Of a stretch of DNA of 64,000 nucleotides, positions 8,203 through 18,673 are shown piece after piece. The DNA is from Opitutus sp. GAS368. Its GTDB lineage: Bacteria > Verrucomicrobiota > Verrucomicrobiia > Opitutales > Opitutaceae. How positions within the stretch are numbered: the stretch's first letter is position 1; each line of letters opens with the position of its first letter. Below the pieces are notes generated by a model that made no database searches, was not told the origin of the DNA, and worked only from the letters and a program-made list of their open reading frames with translations. The stretch covers positions 652,291 to 716,290 of the forward strand of contig NZ_LT629735.1 in NCBI RefSeq assembly GCF_900104925.1, given 5' to 3'. The translations under genes and the position numbers were made by a program.

Positions 8203-8997
8203 TCAAGACCTGACCGCCGCCCACACCTTGACACACGACGCAATCAGCGCGGGCAGCTCGGAAGTGGGAATCTGGTTCGGGCCGTCGGAAATCGCCTTCT
8301 CGGGATTCGGGTGCGTCTCGATAAACAGGCCGTCGGCGCCGGCCGCGAGCGCGGCTTTGGCCAGCGGCGGCACAAACTCGCGGCGGCCGCCCGTCTTGCC
8401 GCCCGCGGCGCCGGGCTGCTGCACGCTGTGCGTGGCGTCGAAGATCGCAGGATGCCCGAGCGCCTTCATTTGCGCGAACGAGCGCATGTCGACGACGAGG
8501 TTCTGGTAGCCGAAGGTGGTGCCGCGCTCGGTCTGCCAGATTTCCTTCGCCTTCCCCTGTTTCAATTTGCTCACGACAAACTCCATCTCCTGCGGCGAAA
8601 GAAACTGGCCCTTCTTCACGTTGACCACGCGGCCCGTCGCGGCGGCGGCGAGCAGCAGGTCGGTCTGTCGGCAGAGGAACGCCGGTATCTGCAACACATC
8701 GCAGACCTCGGCGACGATGGCGGCCTGCTGGCGCTCGTGGAAATCGGTGACGACCGGAAAACCGTAGTCTTCCTTGATCAGCGCCAGCAGCGCGAGGCCC
8801 TCGTCCATGCCCGGGCCGCGGTCGCCGCTGAGCGAGGTGCGGTTGGCCTTGTCGAACGAGCCCTTGAAAACGATCTTCAGCTCCGGGTGTTTTTTGCCGA
8901 TCCTGGTCAGCGTCTCCGCGGCGGCGCGGCAGACCTTCTCGTTTTCCAGCGAGCAAGGGCCGGCGAGCAATAAAAGCTTCTTGGGATCGAATAACAT
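8203..8997 (-). CDS. kdsA: 3-deoxy-8-phosphooctulonate synthase (KDO8P synthase)
   Basis: A 264-residue class I aldolase-type enzyme condensing phosphoenolpyruvate with arabinose 5-phosphate to KDO-8-phosphate, the committed step to the LPS sugar KDO. Family motifs are complete: AGPCSLEN at the N-terminus, [26 protein letters not shown], and the C-terminal [20 protein letters not shown]. Cysteine in AGPC is typical of the metal-dependent subclass; metal-independent enzymes have Asn there. It implies a lipopolysaccharide-bearing outer membrane. It sits between pyrG and the lipoyl protein on one strand, with repeats in both gaps. Confidence 0.96.
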   Translation of the reverse strand: MLFDPKKLLLLAGPCSLENEKVCRAAAETLTRIGKKHPELKIVFKGSFDKANRTSLSGDRGPGMDEGLALLALIKEDYGFPVVTDFHERQQAAIVAEVCDVLQIPAFLCRQTDLLLAAAATGRVVNVKKGQFLSPQEMEFVVSKLKQGKAKEIWQTERGTTFGYQNLVVDMRSFAQMKALGHPAIFDATHSVQQPGAAGGKTGGRREFVPPLAKAALAAGADGLFIETHPNPEKAISDGPNQIPTSELPALIASCVKVWAAVRS

Positions 8998-9012
8998 AAA
9001 ACAAACTCAGCG

Positions 9013-9097
9013 TGTCATTCTGAGCGAAGCGAAGAATCCAGAATGTGTCACGCCTGCGTTCATGGTGCTGGATCCTTCGCTGCGCTCAGGATGACAG
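9013..9097. repeat. Inverted dispersed repeat, TGTCATTCTGAGCGAAG family
   Basis: Left arm TGTCATTCTGAGCGAAGCGA and right arm GATCCTTCGC...AGGATGACA flank a spacer between pyrG and kdsA. Related copies are at 1201-1227 and 31099-31216. Confidence 0.85.
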
Positions 9098-9103
9098 AAC
9101 TCG

Positions 9104-11214
<2,111 letters not shown>

Positions 11215-11227
11215 GCATCTGGTTTTT

Positions 11228-11306
11228 AACCACTAATCCACGCTAATGGGGCACTAATTTCCCCGACCTGTTTTCGATTAGTGTTCATTAGTGTCAATTA
11301 GTGGTT
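11228..11306. repeat. Inverted AACCACTAAT / ATTAGTGGTT repeat
   Basis: Perfect ten-base ends enclose several further ATTAGTG/CACTAAT words, so the segment folds on itself. Relatives occur at 1236-1266 and near 31037. Its lower GC contrasts with the flanking genes. Confidence 0.75.
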
Positions 11307-11321
11307 CCTCTCCGTTTCTTC

Positions 11322-12320
11322 ATGTCCTCGCATACGTTTGAACTCATCGGCATTGGCAATCCCATCATGGACCTGCTCGCGCACGTCCCCGAGTCGTTCC
11401 TCACCGCCCACGTGGCCGGCGAGAAGGGCGGCATGGTGCTCGTCGACCACGCGGACATCGAACAGCTCGTCGCCCGGCTCGGCACGGACTACGCCGTGAC
11501 CTCCGGCGGCTCGGCCGCCAACGCCGTGCTCGGCGCCACCAAGCTCGGCCTGCGCACCACCTTTCTCGGCAAGATCGGCGGCGACATCACCGCGCAGGAC
11601 TACCGCACCAACTTCACCGCCGCCGGCGGCGACGGCTCCCGCTTCAAGCACACCGCCCTGCCCAACGGCCGCTGCCTGTCCCTGGTGACGCCCGACGGCC
11701 AGCGCACCATGCGCACCTGCCTCGGCGCCGCCATGACCCTCAGCCCCGACGAGATCACCGCGGCGGATTTCGCCGGCGCGAAGCACGCGCACATCGAGGG
11801 CTACCTGCTCTTCAATCCCGCGCTCGCCGAGAAGGTCGCGCGCACCGCCCGCGCCGCCGGCTGCACCATCAGCCTCGAACTTTCCTCCTTCGAGGTCGTC
11901 AACGTCGCCCGCGACTGGATCCTCGGCCAGTTGCAGCAGGGCGTGCACGTCGTCTTCGCCAACGAGGACGAGGTCCGCGCGCTTTTCCAAAAGGACGCCT
12001 CCTACGACGCCTATGCCCGCCAGCTCGCCGGTTACGGTGGCATTGCCTGCGTGAAGATCGGCAAGGACGGCGCGTGGGTCGCCCAAGGTTCCGACCTGCA
12101 CCGCATCGACCCGGCCAAAGTCGCGCGCGTCACCGACACCACCGGCGCCGGCGACGCCTGGGCCGGCGGCTTCCTCTACGGTTACCTGCGGGGACTTTCG
12201 CTGGCCGGGGCCGGCGCCCTGGGCTCGGCCCTCGGCGCGGAGTGCGTGCAGCACCTCGGCCCCGCTATCCCGGATCATCAATGGCCGCGGCTGCGGGCCC
12301 TGGCCCAATCGCTAAAGTAG
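11322..12320 (+). CDS. PfkB-family carbohydrate/adenosine kinase
   Basis: A 332-residue ribokinase-superfamily (PfkB) kinase that phosphorylates a sugar or nucleoside with ATP. The N-terminal ELIGIGNPIMDLLAHVPE and SGGSAANAVLGATKLG form the substrate-binding signature. The C-terminal DTTGAGDAWAGGFLYGYL is the second PfkB signature containing the catalytic Asp and anion hole. The ATG at 11322 is used because conserved sequence starts there; 11301 would add seven residues. The pattern is closest to adenosine-kinase-like members, but substrate cannot be assigned from sequence alone. Confidence 0.9.
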   Translation: MSSHTFELIGIGNPIMDLLAHVPESFLTAHVAGEKGGMVLVDHADIEQLVARLGTDYAVTSGGSAANAVLGATKLGLRTTFLGKIGGDITAQDYRTNFTAAGGDGSRFKHTALPNGRCLSLVTPDGQRTMRTCLGAAMTLSPDEITAADFAGAKHAHIEGYLLFNPALAEKVARTARAAGCTISLELSSFEVVNVARDWILGQLQQGVHVVFANEDEVRALFQKDASYDAYARQLAGYGGIACVKIGKDGAWVAQGSDLHRIDPAKVARVTDTTGAGDAWAGGFLYGYLRGLSLAGAGALGSALGAECVQHLGPAIPDHQWPRLRALAQSLK

Positions 12321-12397
12321 GGTTAATTCCCGGGCGCGGATTTCGCCGGCTTGCAGGAAACAACCGGTTGGCCGAGTGTCCCACCGTGCACCCCACG

Positions 12398-12961
12398 ATG
12401 AAAACCGCCGGCCTGCACCTGCTTGCTTTCGTGGTGACCGGGACGCTCGCCGCCCAGGAACCGGTCCCGGCCGCGCCGGTAAAGACTTCCCTGCGGTTGC
12501 AGGCAGAAATCCGGGCCAGCCTGCCGCCCTTCACGCCGCCGCCCCCGAAGGTGCTCGACCAGCCCCATGACAGCGGAATCGAAACCGACCCCGATCTCTT
12601 CGCCCTGCCCAAATTCACCGTGAAGGAAAAACGCCCGCCCGGCCACGATCCCGATTTGTGGCAGACCGAACGCGCCATCCAGCGCAAGGCCATGCTGGCC
12701 TACCAGGATACCATGACTCCGTTGGAATGGGCCCTGAACAGTTGGTTTATTCCGATCCTCAGCGCCCCGGCCTCGGTTCGTGCCCGCGCCGCCTATCACG
12801 AAAACAAAATTGCCAGCCAGGTGAGCCTGATGACCCATGTCGCCGGGATCCACCAACTGCTCGATGCAAAAAACCCGGACCTGTTGAAAAAAGCCGTGAC
12901 CGACATGGGGCAGGCCGACGACTGGCAGAGCCGTCCCGCGGGTGCCGGTCGCGCAAAATAG
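12398..12961 (+). CDS. Secreted hypothetical protein, paralogue of the next gene
   Basis: A 187-residue protein with a signal peptide (MKTAGLHLLAFVVTGTLAAQ). No known family recognised. After a proline-rich stretch it carries PDLFALPKFTVKEK, then a helical tail with WALNSWFIPILSAPASVRAR. The following gene has the same layout: PEVLELPKITVKQQ and FLNKFTLPLFGTSAADRAR, so the two are diverged tandem duplicates. The LPxFxV-like motif also recalls the start of mature TonB-dependent receptors in this lineage. Probably periplasmic or surface-associated; role unknown. Confidence 0.75.
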   Translation: MKTAGLHLLAFVVTGTLAAQEPVPAAPVKTSLRLQAEIRASLPPFTPPPPKVLDQPHDSGIETDPDLFALPKFTVKEKRPPGHDPDLWQTERAIQRKAMLAYQDTMTPLEWALNSWFIPILSAPASVRARAAYHENKIASQVSLMTHVAGIHQLLDAKNPDLLKKAVTDMGQADDWQSRPAGAGRAK

Positions 12962-13010
12962 TATCGGCATCCGGGAAACTTAGAGCCTATCTCCTGTCTA
13001 CTCCCCTACC

Positions 13011-13592
13011 ATGAAACTGTCCGCCGTAGCCCTTGCCCTGATTGCGACTGTTTCTGTCGCCGCGACCGAGCCGGCCGCGGCGCCCGCTCCCGCCACGCCG
13101 CCTTCCCCCGCGCTCTCCGCCGAGATCGCGCAGCAACTGACCGCGACGCTGCCGGGCTATGTCCCGCCCGCCCCGGCCAAGCCGGTCGAGCCCATCGTTC
13201 CCACCGCCACCAATATCCGCGAACAATCCATCGCGCGCGCGCCGGACAACCAGAAGGCGGGCACGCCCGACCCCGAGGTGCTGGAGCTGCCCAAGATCAC
13301 GGTCAAACAGCAGCCGAAGCCGCGCGTGCGCCTGGGTGAAGGCACCATCCTCGGCCCCAAGGCCTTTAACGACGAGCTGGCGAAGAAAAACCTCTCGGCG
13401 TTCGATCGCAATTTCCTCAACAAGTTCACGCTACCCCTGTTCGGCACCTCCGCGGCGGACCGCGCCCGCGAGGACTACAACATCGCGCAGAAGCAGCAGT
13501 TCCTGAGCGATGTGTCGACCATCGCCAAGGCCGCCGAGCAGACCGATCCCGCCGCCGCCAAGGCCCTCCGCGAGGCCGCCGCCAAGCCGTAA
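13011..13592 (+). CDS. Secreted hypothetical protein, paralogue of the preceding gene
   Basis: A 193-residue exported protein with signal peptide MKLSAVALALIATVSVAAT, then an Ala/Pro-rich segment, the LPKITVKQQ motif and a predicted helical C-terminus. It starts 49 bases after its paralogue and is probably cotranscribed with it. Key shared positions are the LPKxTVK strand, the L-P-x-x-aliphatic patch and the S-A-A/V-R-A-R helix. No catalytic residues or metal motifs are evident. A palindromic repeat begins three bases after the stop. Confidence 0.75.
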   Translation: MKLSAVALALIATVSVAATEPAAAPAPATPPSPALSAEIAQQLTATLPGYVPPAPAKPVEPIVPTATNIREQSIARAPDNQKAGTPDPEVLELPKITVKQQPKPRVRLGEGTILGPKAFNDELAKKNLSAFDRNFLNKFTLPLFGTSAADRAREDYNIAQKQQFLSDVSTIAKAAEQTDPAAAKALREAAAKP

Positions 13593-13595
13593 TCC

Positions 13596-13655
13596 TGTAG
13601 CGGCGCCCTATTGAGCGCCGTCGCCCGATCCGGCGGTCATAGACCGCCGCTACAG
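13596..13655. repeat. Palindromic repeat, TGTAGCGGCGG family (RAYT-associated)
   Basis: TGTAGCGGCGCCC...GCGCCG and CGGCGGTCATAGACCGCCGC...TACA form a double hairpin. It belongs to the same family as the palindromes flanking the RAYT gene (20676-20700, 21173-21231). Its last bases contain the stop codon of the minus-strand gene at 13650. Confidence 0.9.
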
Positions 13656-13955
13656 TTTCGCGAGCAGCGCGCGCGCGATCGCCTCCCACTCCGCCGCCAG
13701 CCCGCCCGTCGCCGCCGGTTGTCCGGCCCGGGCATACCAGTAACCGGCGTTCATCTCGTCGCCCTCCTTCCGATGCAGATAGGCGTGCACCCACGCCCCG
13801 TCGGCCCCGCCCGCGGCCTGCGCCGCCTCGTGCGCCTCGTCCCACCGGCCGGCGGCGTCGAGCCACAGGGCCCGCAGCGGCCCGCCGAGCCCCGGCGGGA
13901 GCGCGGCCCCGGCCGTGGATTTCTGGAAATCTGCAAATGGCATTTGCACGCCCAT
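13650..13955 (-). CDS. Small conserved protein of unknown function
   Basis: A 101-residue acidic, Ala/Trp-rich protein. The block LRALWLDAAGRWDEAHEAAQ followed by GAWVHAYLHRKEGDEMNAGYWYARAG is characteristic of a widespread uncharacterised bacterial family of about this length, apparently a helical-repeat (TPR-like) fold. No signal peptide. The ATG at 13955 has a weak AGAGA upstream; the internal ATG at 13943 is an alternative. The TAG stop is provided by the end of a palindromic repeat. Divergent from birA with a 51-base gap. Confidence 0.8.
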   Translation of the reverse strand: MGVQMPFADFQKSTAGAALPPGLGGPLRALWLDAAGRWDEAHEAAQAAGGADGAWVHAYLHRKEGDEMNAGYWYARAGQPAATGGLAAEWEAIARALLAKL

Positions 13956-14006
13956 CGTTCTCTGTTTTCGTAACGCTTCGCGCCGCCACGGCGACGAAAT
14001 TTTCCC

Positions 14007-15011
14007 TTGTCCCCCACCGAAGTCACCATCCTCCGCGAACTCCTCGCCGCCGACGCCGGCACCGTGTCGGGCGCCCGGCTGGCCCGGCTGCTGGGCGTGT
14101 CGCGCGTCGCCGTCTGGATGCAGCTGCAGAAGCTCACCCGGCAGGGCTTTGTCTTTGAGGCCCGCCGCAGCCGCGGCTACCGGCTGGTCCGGACCCCGAC
14201 CACCCTGCATGCCGCCCTGGTCCAGGCGCACCTGAGCGGCCGGCCGCGGCCGCCGCGCCTCGTCTGCCTCGACACGGTCGACAGCACCAACAGCGAAGCC
14301 GAACGCCTCCTCGCCAGCGGCGCCGCCGTTCCGCTCGTCATCCTCGCCAGCGCCCAAACCGAGGGCCGGGGCCGGCGCGGGCGCGTCTGGCACAGTCCAC
14401 CGGCCGGCAATCTCTATAGCACCTTTGTCTTCCGCCCCAAGCTTGAGCCGGCCCGCCTGCAGGACTTCACCCTCTGGATGGGGCTGAACGTCTGCGAGCT
14501 CGTCTCCAATTTCGCCAGGCTCGAACCCGGCCTCAAGTGGCCGAACGACCTGCTCGTGAACGGCCGCAAGGCCGGCGGCATGCTCACCGAGGCGCGCATC
14601 GACGCCGACCAGATCCGGGACCTCGTCTTCGGTCTCGGTCTCAACCTCAACGGCCGCACCGCCGATCTGCCGCGCGACCTTCAGCGCACCGCCATCTCGC
14701 TGGCCGACGCCACCGGCGCCCCGCTCGACCTGAACCGCTTCGCCGCCGCCCTCATCGGCCGGGTTCTCTCCGCCTACGACCAGTTCCTCGAGGGCGACTA
14801 CCGGGACAAGTTTGTCGCGCTCTGGAAACGCTACGATGTGCTGCGCGGCCGCCCCGTGAGCGTCACCCAGGGCACCCGCACCGTCGCCGGCACCGCCACC
14901 GGCATCGACGACGAGGGTTCGCTGATCGTCCGGCTCACCTCCGGTCGCACGGAACGGTTCCGCGCCGGCGAGGTCACCTTATCCCGGGAATCCGCTCCAG
15001 TTGGTCGATAG
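14007..15011 (+). CDS. birA: Bifunctional biotin--[acetyl-CoA-carboxylase] ligase / biotin operon repressor
   Basis: A 334-residue BirA. Residues 1-55 form a winged helix-turn-helix (VSGARLARLLGVSRVAVWMQ), so it can act as a biotin-responsive repressor as well as a ligase. The catalytic domain shows the VDSTNSEAERL start, the biotinyl-AMP loop GRGRRGRVWHS and KWPNDLLVNGRKAGGML. A C-terminal SH3-like domain follows. The frame opens with TTG at 14007, which precedes the HTH by a normal distance; no better ATG is available. Downstream is the ABC module, 48 bases away. Confidence 0.93.
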   Translation: MSPTEVTILRELLAADAGTVSGARLARLLGVSRVAVWMQLQKLTRQGFVFEARRSRGYRLVRTPTTLHAALVQAHLSGRPRPPRLVCLDTVDSTNSEAERLLASGAAVPLVILASAQTEGRGRRGRVWHSPPAGNLYSTFVFRPKLEPARLQDFTLWMGLNVCELVSNFARLEPGLKWPNDLLVNGRKAGGMLTEARIDADQIRDLVFGLGLNLNGRTADLPRDLQRTAISLADATGAPLDLNRFAAALIGRVLSAYDQFLEGDYRDKFVALWKRYDVLRGRPVSVTQGTRTVAGTATGIDDEGSLIVRLTSGRTERFRAGEVTLSRESAPVGR

Positions 15012-15059
15012 GCAAGGCTTGCCCGCGGGGCCGAATCCCCGTGTAAATATCCCCGCGGC

Positions 15060-16082
15060 ATGGCCGAAATCCCCGACATCACCATAGAGGTCTCCCATCT
15101 GGTCAAAACCTACGGCGCACTCACCGCCGTCAACGACCTGAGCTTCTCCGTGCAGCGCGGCGAGATTGTCGGTCTGCTCGGCCCCAACGGCGCGGGCAAG
15201 AGCACCACCATGCGCATCCTGACGGGCTATCTGCCGGCCAACTCCGGCTCCGTCCGCATCTGCGGCCACCCGGTGGCCAGCGAACCCGAGGCCACCAAGC
15301 GCCACGTCGGCTACATGCCGGAGAATAACCCGCTGCCCGACGACATGCGCGTCTCCGAATACCTCTGGTTCCGCGGCCGGCTCAAGGAGATGCCCCGCAC
15401 CCGGCTCCGCGCGCGCATCGACGAGGTGCTCGAGCTGTGCGACCTCAAGCGCAACCGCCACCGCATCCTCGGCCGCCTCTCCAAGGGCAACAAGCAGCGC
15501 GTCGGCATCGCCGAGGCCATCCTCGCCGAGCCCGCGGTCATCATCATGGACGAGCCGACCATCGGCCTCGACCCGCACCAGATCATCATCGTGCGCGACC
15601 TCATCGCCAGCCTCCGGGGCCGGATGAGCGTCATCATCTCCAGCCACATCCTGCCCGAGATCGAGGCCACCTGCGACCGCGTGCTCATCATCAACGGCGG
15701 CCGCATTGTCGCCCAAGGCTCGCCCGCCGAGCTCCGCCACGAGATCTTCGGCTCCACCAGCTACCGCGTCGAGCTCGCGGGCGAGACCGACGCCCTCGCC
15801 GCCCAGCTCAAGGCCATCGACCCCGCCCTCACGGTGGCCGCGCTGGGCGATTGCGGCGCCGACGGCTTCTGCACGGCCACGCTCGTGACAGCGTCCGCGG
15901 CCGACCTCGGCGAGCAGCTCCTCGCCGCCCTCCCCGCCCTCGGCTACCGGGTGCGGTCGCTCGGCCACACCCAACCCTCCCTCGAGGACGTCTTCCTGGC
16001 CGCCACCCGCCGCAGCTGGGACGCCCGTCTGCCCGACAAGCCGGTCAACGGCGACAGCCGTGCCCCGCTGCCGAAATTTTGA
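15060..16082 (+). CDS. ABC transporter ATP-binding protein, GldA type
   Basis: A 340-residue ATPase subunit. Walker A GPNGAGKST lies near residue 41, the signature is LSKGNKQRVG, Walker B is VIIMDEPTIGLDP, and the switch His is in SSHILPEIE. An extended C-terminal domain of about 100 residues follows. Together with the permease and the GldG-like protein downstream it forms the GldA/GldF/GldG-type exporter found in gliding Bacteroidetes and, without gliding, in many verrucomicrobia and planctomycetes. The exported substrate is unknown. The operon junction to the permease holds an inverted repeat. Confidence 0.92.
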   Translation: MAEIPDITIEVSHLVKTYGALTAVNDLSFSVQRGEIVGLLGPNGAGKSTTMRILTGYLPANSGSVRICGHPVASEPEATKRHVGYMPENNPLPDDMRVSEYLWFRGRLKEMPRTRLRARIDEVLELCDLKRNRHRILGRLSKGNKQRVGIAEAILAEPAVIIMDEPTIGLDPHQIIIVRDLIASLRGRMSVIISSHILPEIEATCDRVLIINGGRIVAQGSPAELRHEIFGSTSYRVELAGETDALAAQLKAIDPALTVAALGDCGADGFCTATLVTASAADLGEQLLAALPALGYRVRSLGHTQPSLEDVFLAATRRSWDARLPDKPVNGDSRAPLPKF

Positions 16083-16197
16083 AAGACTGAAGGACTGAAG
16101 AAGTGAAAGGCTGAAACCAAACCCCACCAATCCAATCCCAACCATCCCCCTTTTCCGCCTTCAGCCATTCAGTTCTTCCGCCCTTCAGCCTTTTCCC
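16083..16197. repeat. Imperfect inverted repeat between ABC genes
   Basis: Left arm GAAAGACTGAAGGACTGAAG is mirrored by TTCAGTTCTTCCGCCCTTCAGCC on the right. It fills the whole junction between the ATPase and permease genes and is purine/pyrimidine biased rather than GC-rich. Confidence 0.8.
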
Positions 16198-16200
16198 CGA

Positions 16201-16962
16201 ATGCGCCACTACTTCACCATCTTCTCCCTCGAGGTCCGCACGCTGCTCTACAGCCCGAGCACCTACATCGCCGCCGTGTTCTTCCTCGGCGTCATGGGCT
16301 TTTTCTTCAGCAACATCCTGGAGATCTACAGCAAGGCGCCGCAGGAGACGCCGCCCGCGGTCGTCTTCTTCCAGGTATTCTGGTTCCCGGTGCTGTTCAT
16401 GGTGCCGCTCCTCACCATGAAGACCATCGCCGACGAGCGGCGCCAAGGCACCCTGGAGACGCTGCTGACCACGCCGGTCAACACCGCCGAGGTCGTGCTC
16501 GGCAAGTTCTCCGCCGCCTACCTCTTCTACCTGCTCCTCTGGGGCTCGACCCTCGGCTTCCACTACCTCCTGCAGCTCTACGCCCGGGACAGCCGCTACC
16601 TCGACCCCGCCCCGCTCCTCGGCGGCTACCTGTTCATCGCCGTCAGCGGCCTGCTCTTCATCGCCATCGGCATCCTCGCCAGCTCGATGACGCGCAGCCA
16701 GCCCGTAGCCGGCATTTTCACCGTGGTGCTCCTGATCCTCGTCATCCTCGGGCCGCGCTACCTCGGCGAGATCAGCGCGCTCAACGCACCCGTCCTCAAC
16801 CCCGTGAAGAGCGCGCTCGATTCGCTGCAGATCTTCACCCACGTCGAGGATTTCACGCACGGGATCATCGATACCCGGCAGCTGTTCTACTACCTGACCG
16901 GTTCCGCCCTCGCCCTCCTCTTCAGCATCCTCGGCGTCGAGGCCAAGCTGCTCAACGGCTGA
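16201..16962 (+). CDS. ABC transporter permease, GldF-like (ABC-2 type)
   Basis: A 253-residue polytopic membrane protein with about six hydrophobic segments: YIAAVFFLGVMGFFF, FFQVFWFPVLFMVPLL, AAYLFYLLLWGSTLG, LFIAVSGLLFIAIGIL, a long valine/isoleucine-rich helix, and a C-terminal helix ending LLNG. The cytoplasmic ADERRQGTLETLLTTPV is the classical ABC-2 permease loop that contacts the ATPase. It lies between the GldA- and GldG-like genes, consistent with a single exporter complex in the inner membrane. Confidence 0.9.
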   Translation: MRHYFTIFSLEVRTLLYSPSTYIAAVFFLGVMGFFFSNILEIYSKAPQETPPAVVFFQVFWFPVLFMVPLLTMKTIADERRQGTLETLLTTPVNTAEVVLGKFSAAYLFYLLLWGSTLGFHYLLQLYARDSRYLDPAPLLGGYLFIAVSGLLFIAIGILASSMTRSQPVAGIFTVVLLILVILGPRYLGEISALNAPVLNPVKSALDSLQIFTHVEDFTHGIIDTRQLFYYLTGSALALLFSILGVEAKLLNG

Positions 16963-16970
16963 TCCGGGTC

Positions 16971-17069
16971 ACCACGAAACACCCCAAAAACACGAAATGA
17001 ACGACCTGTCGCCCAGCGTATTCCGTGATATCCCGGCCCACTTTCGTGTGCTTCGTGTGTTTCGTGGTG
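16971..17069. repeat. Inverted repeat between permease and GldG-like genes
   Basis: ACCACGAAACACCCCAAAAACACG on the left is complementary to CGTGTGCTTCGTGTGTTTCGTGGT on the right, with a GC-poor spacer. It lies inside what would otherwise be a compact operon. Confidence 0.85.
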
Positions 17070-17082
17070 CCTCTCTGTTCTG

Positions 17083-18558
17083 ATGCATTTTTCCGACAGC
17101 TTCCGCGCCGCCCGCTGGATCCGGTTGATCAACCTGCTGTTGCAGGCCGTGCTGTTCCTCGCGCTGTTCGCCGGACTCAACTACCTCGCCCTCAACCACG
17201 CCTGGCGCTTCGACGCCACCGCCAGCCGCCGGCACTCCCTTTCCCCTGAGACCAAGTCCTACCTCGAGCGCCTCGAGCGCGACGTAACGATCACCGTCAC
17301 CTTCACCGAGAGCAACGACAGCGAGGAACTGACCCAGGCCTACCGCGACATCAGCACGCTGCTCCGTGAATACAGTTACTTCGCCCGCGGCAACAGCAAG
17401 GCGCACCTCGCCGTCCGCTACGTCGACGTCTACCAGAGCCGGCGCGAGGCCGAGGCGCTCGGCGTTGCCGACCAGCCCAACATCATCATGCTGGCGAGCG
17501 ACGGCCACACCCGCGCGCTGCGGCTCGACGAGCTCTATGTCATCAAGAAGAAGGTCAGCCGCGAGGCCTTCCGGGGCGAGGCCGCCATCACCGCCGCCAT
17601 CCTCGATGTCTCCAGCGCGGAAAAGAAGAAAATCGTCTTCCTTGCCGGCCACGGCGAGATGTCGCCCGACAGCATCGACGGCGCCCGGGGCCTCTCGCAG
17701 CTCCGCGACCAGCTGCGCCAGCGCAACTATGACCTCGAGGTGGTCAACCTCAGCCTGACCCGCAAGATCGACGACAAGACCGCGCTCATCATCATCGCCT
17801 CGCCGCTGAGCCGCTTCCAGCCCTTCGAGGAGGAGCTGCTGCGCAATTACCTGACCACCCGCGCCGGCCGCGTCATCCTCATGGTCGATCCGGCGCGCCA
17901 GTTTGGCCTGGAGAACCTGCTCTTCGACTGGGGCGTGCTCGTCTACGACAACATCATCCTGGACAAGGACCCCAGATACATGTCGGAAAACGGCGAACTC
18001 ATCCTGAGCCATTTCCTGCCCCACCCCATCACCCAGCTGATCATCGACAACGCCCTGTTTCCGCTGGTCGGCCCGACCCGCGTCGTGAGCGAGGACATCG
18101 GCCGCTCGCCGGACGACGGCCTCAGCGTGAAGACCCTCGTGGCCAGCAGTCCCAACTCCTGGGGGGAAAGCGGCTACCGCCTCCACAATGCCGAATACAC
18201 TCCCGGCCAGGACCTGCGCAAGCGCAACGGCCTCGGCATCCTCGTGATCTCGGAGCGCCTCAAGCCCGCCAACCTCCCGCTCAGCGTGCCGGGCGGCCGC
18301 CTCGCCGTGTTCGGCACCGCCGACCTCGTCACCAACAACCGCATCATCAGCGGCGGCAACTTCCCCCTCTTCCTCAACACCGTCAGCTGGGCCGTCGACC
18401 GTGACACCCAGCTCAACGTCCCGGCGCGGCCCATCGAGCGCTTCCAGCTCGCCCTCAGCCAGGAGGAGCTCAGCCGCCTTCGTCTCGGCCTTTTCCTCAT
18501 CGTGCCCGGTCTCGTCGCCCTGCTCGGCCTCATCGTCTACTGGACCAGGCGGAATTGA
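17083..18558 (+). CDS. GldG-like ABC-associated membrane protein
   Basis: A 491-residue protein anchored by an N-terminal transmembrane helix (LINLLLQAVLFLALFAGLNY) and a C-terminal one (LFLIVPGLVALLGLIVYW). In between is a large periplasmic part with the GldG/Gtf1 arrangement: FDATASRRHSLSPET after the first helix, a thioredoxin-like early domain, then VFLAGHGE and VILMVDPAR patches. It follows the permease in the conserved GldA-F-G order and probably couples the transporter to a periplasmic partner. Confidence 0.88.
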   Translation: MHFSDSFRAARWIRLINLLLQAVLFLALFAGLNYLALNHAWRFDATASRRHSLSPETKSYLERLERDVTITVTFTESNDSEELTQAYRDISTLLREYSYFARGNSKAHLAVRYVDVYQSRREAEALGVADQPNIIMLASDGHTRALRLDELYVIKKKVSREAFRGEAAITAAILDVSSAEKKKIVFLAGHGEMSPDSIDGARGLSQLRDQLRQRNYDLEVVNLSLTRKIDDKTALIIIASPLSRFQPFEEELLRNYLTTRAGRVILMVDPARQFGLENLLFDWGVLVYDNIILDKDPRYMSENGELILSHFLPHPITQLIIDNALFPLVGPTRVVSEDIGRSPDDGLSVKTLVASSPNSWGESGYRLHNAEYTPGQDLRKRNGLGILVISERLKPANLPLSVPGGRLAVFGTADLVTNNRIISGGNFPLFLNTVSWAVDRDTQLNVPARPIERFQLALSQEELSRLRLGLFLIVPGLVALLGLIVYWTRRN

Positions 18559-18560
18559 TT

Positions 18561-18660
18561 TAGCCCTGAGCAATAAGCGATAAGCCCTGAGCTTTCCATT
18601 CCCTGTGAACCTCCGCCCCAACCCACTGAGCGAGCTTAAAGCTTAGCGCTTATCGCCTAC
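18561..18660. repeat. Inverted repeat between GldG-like and DUF4340 genes
   Basis: TAGCCCTGAGCAATAAGCGATAAG-type words on the left are complementary to CTTAAAGCTTAGCGCTTATCGCCTA on the right. It is the third junction of this operon occupied by a different inverted repeat. Confidence 0.8.
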
Positions 18661-18673
18661 CGCTGTTCCTGCC

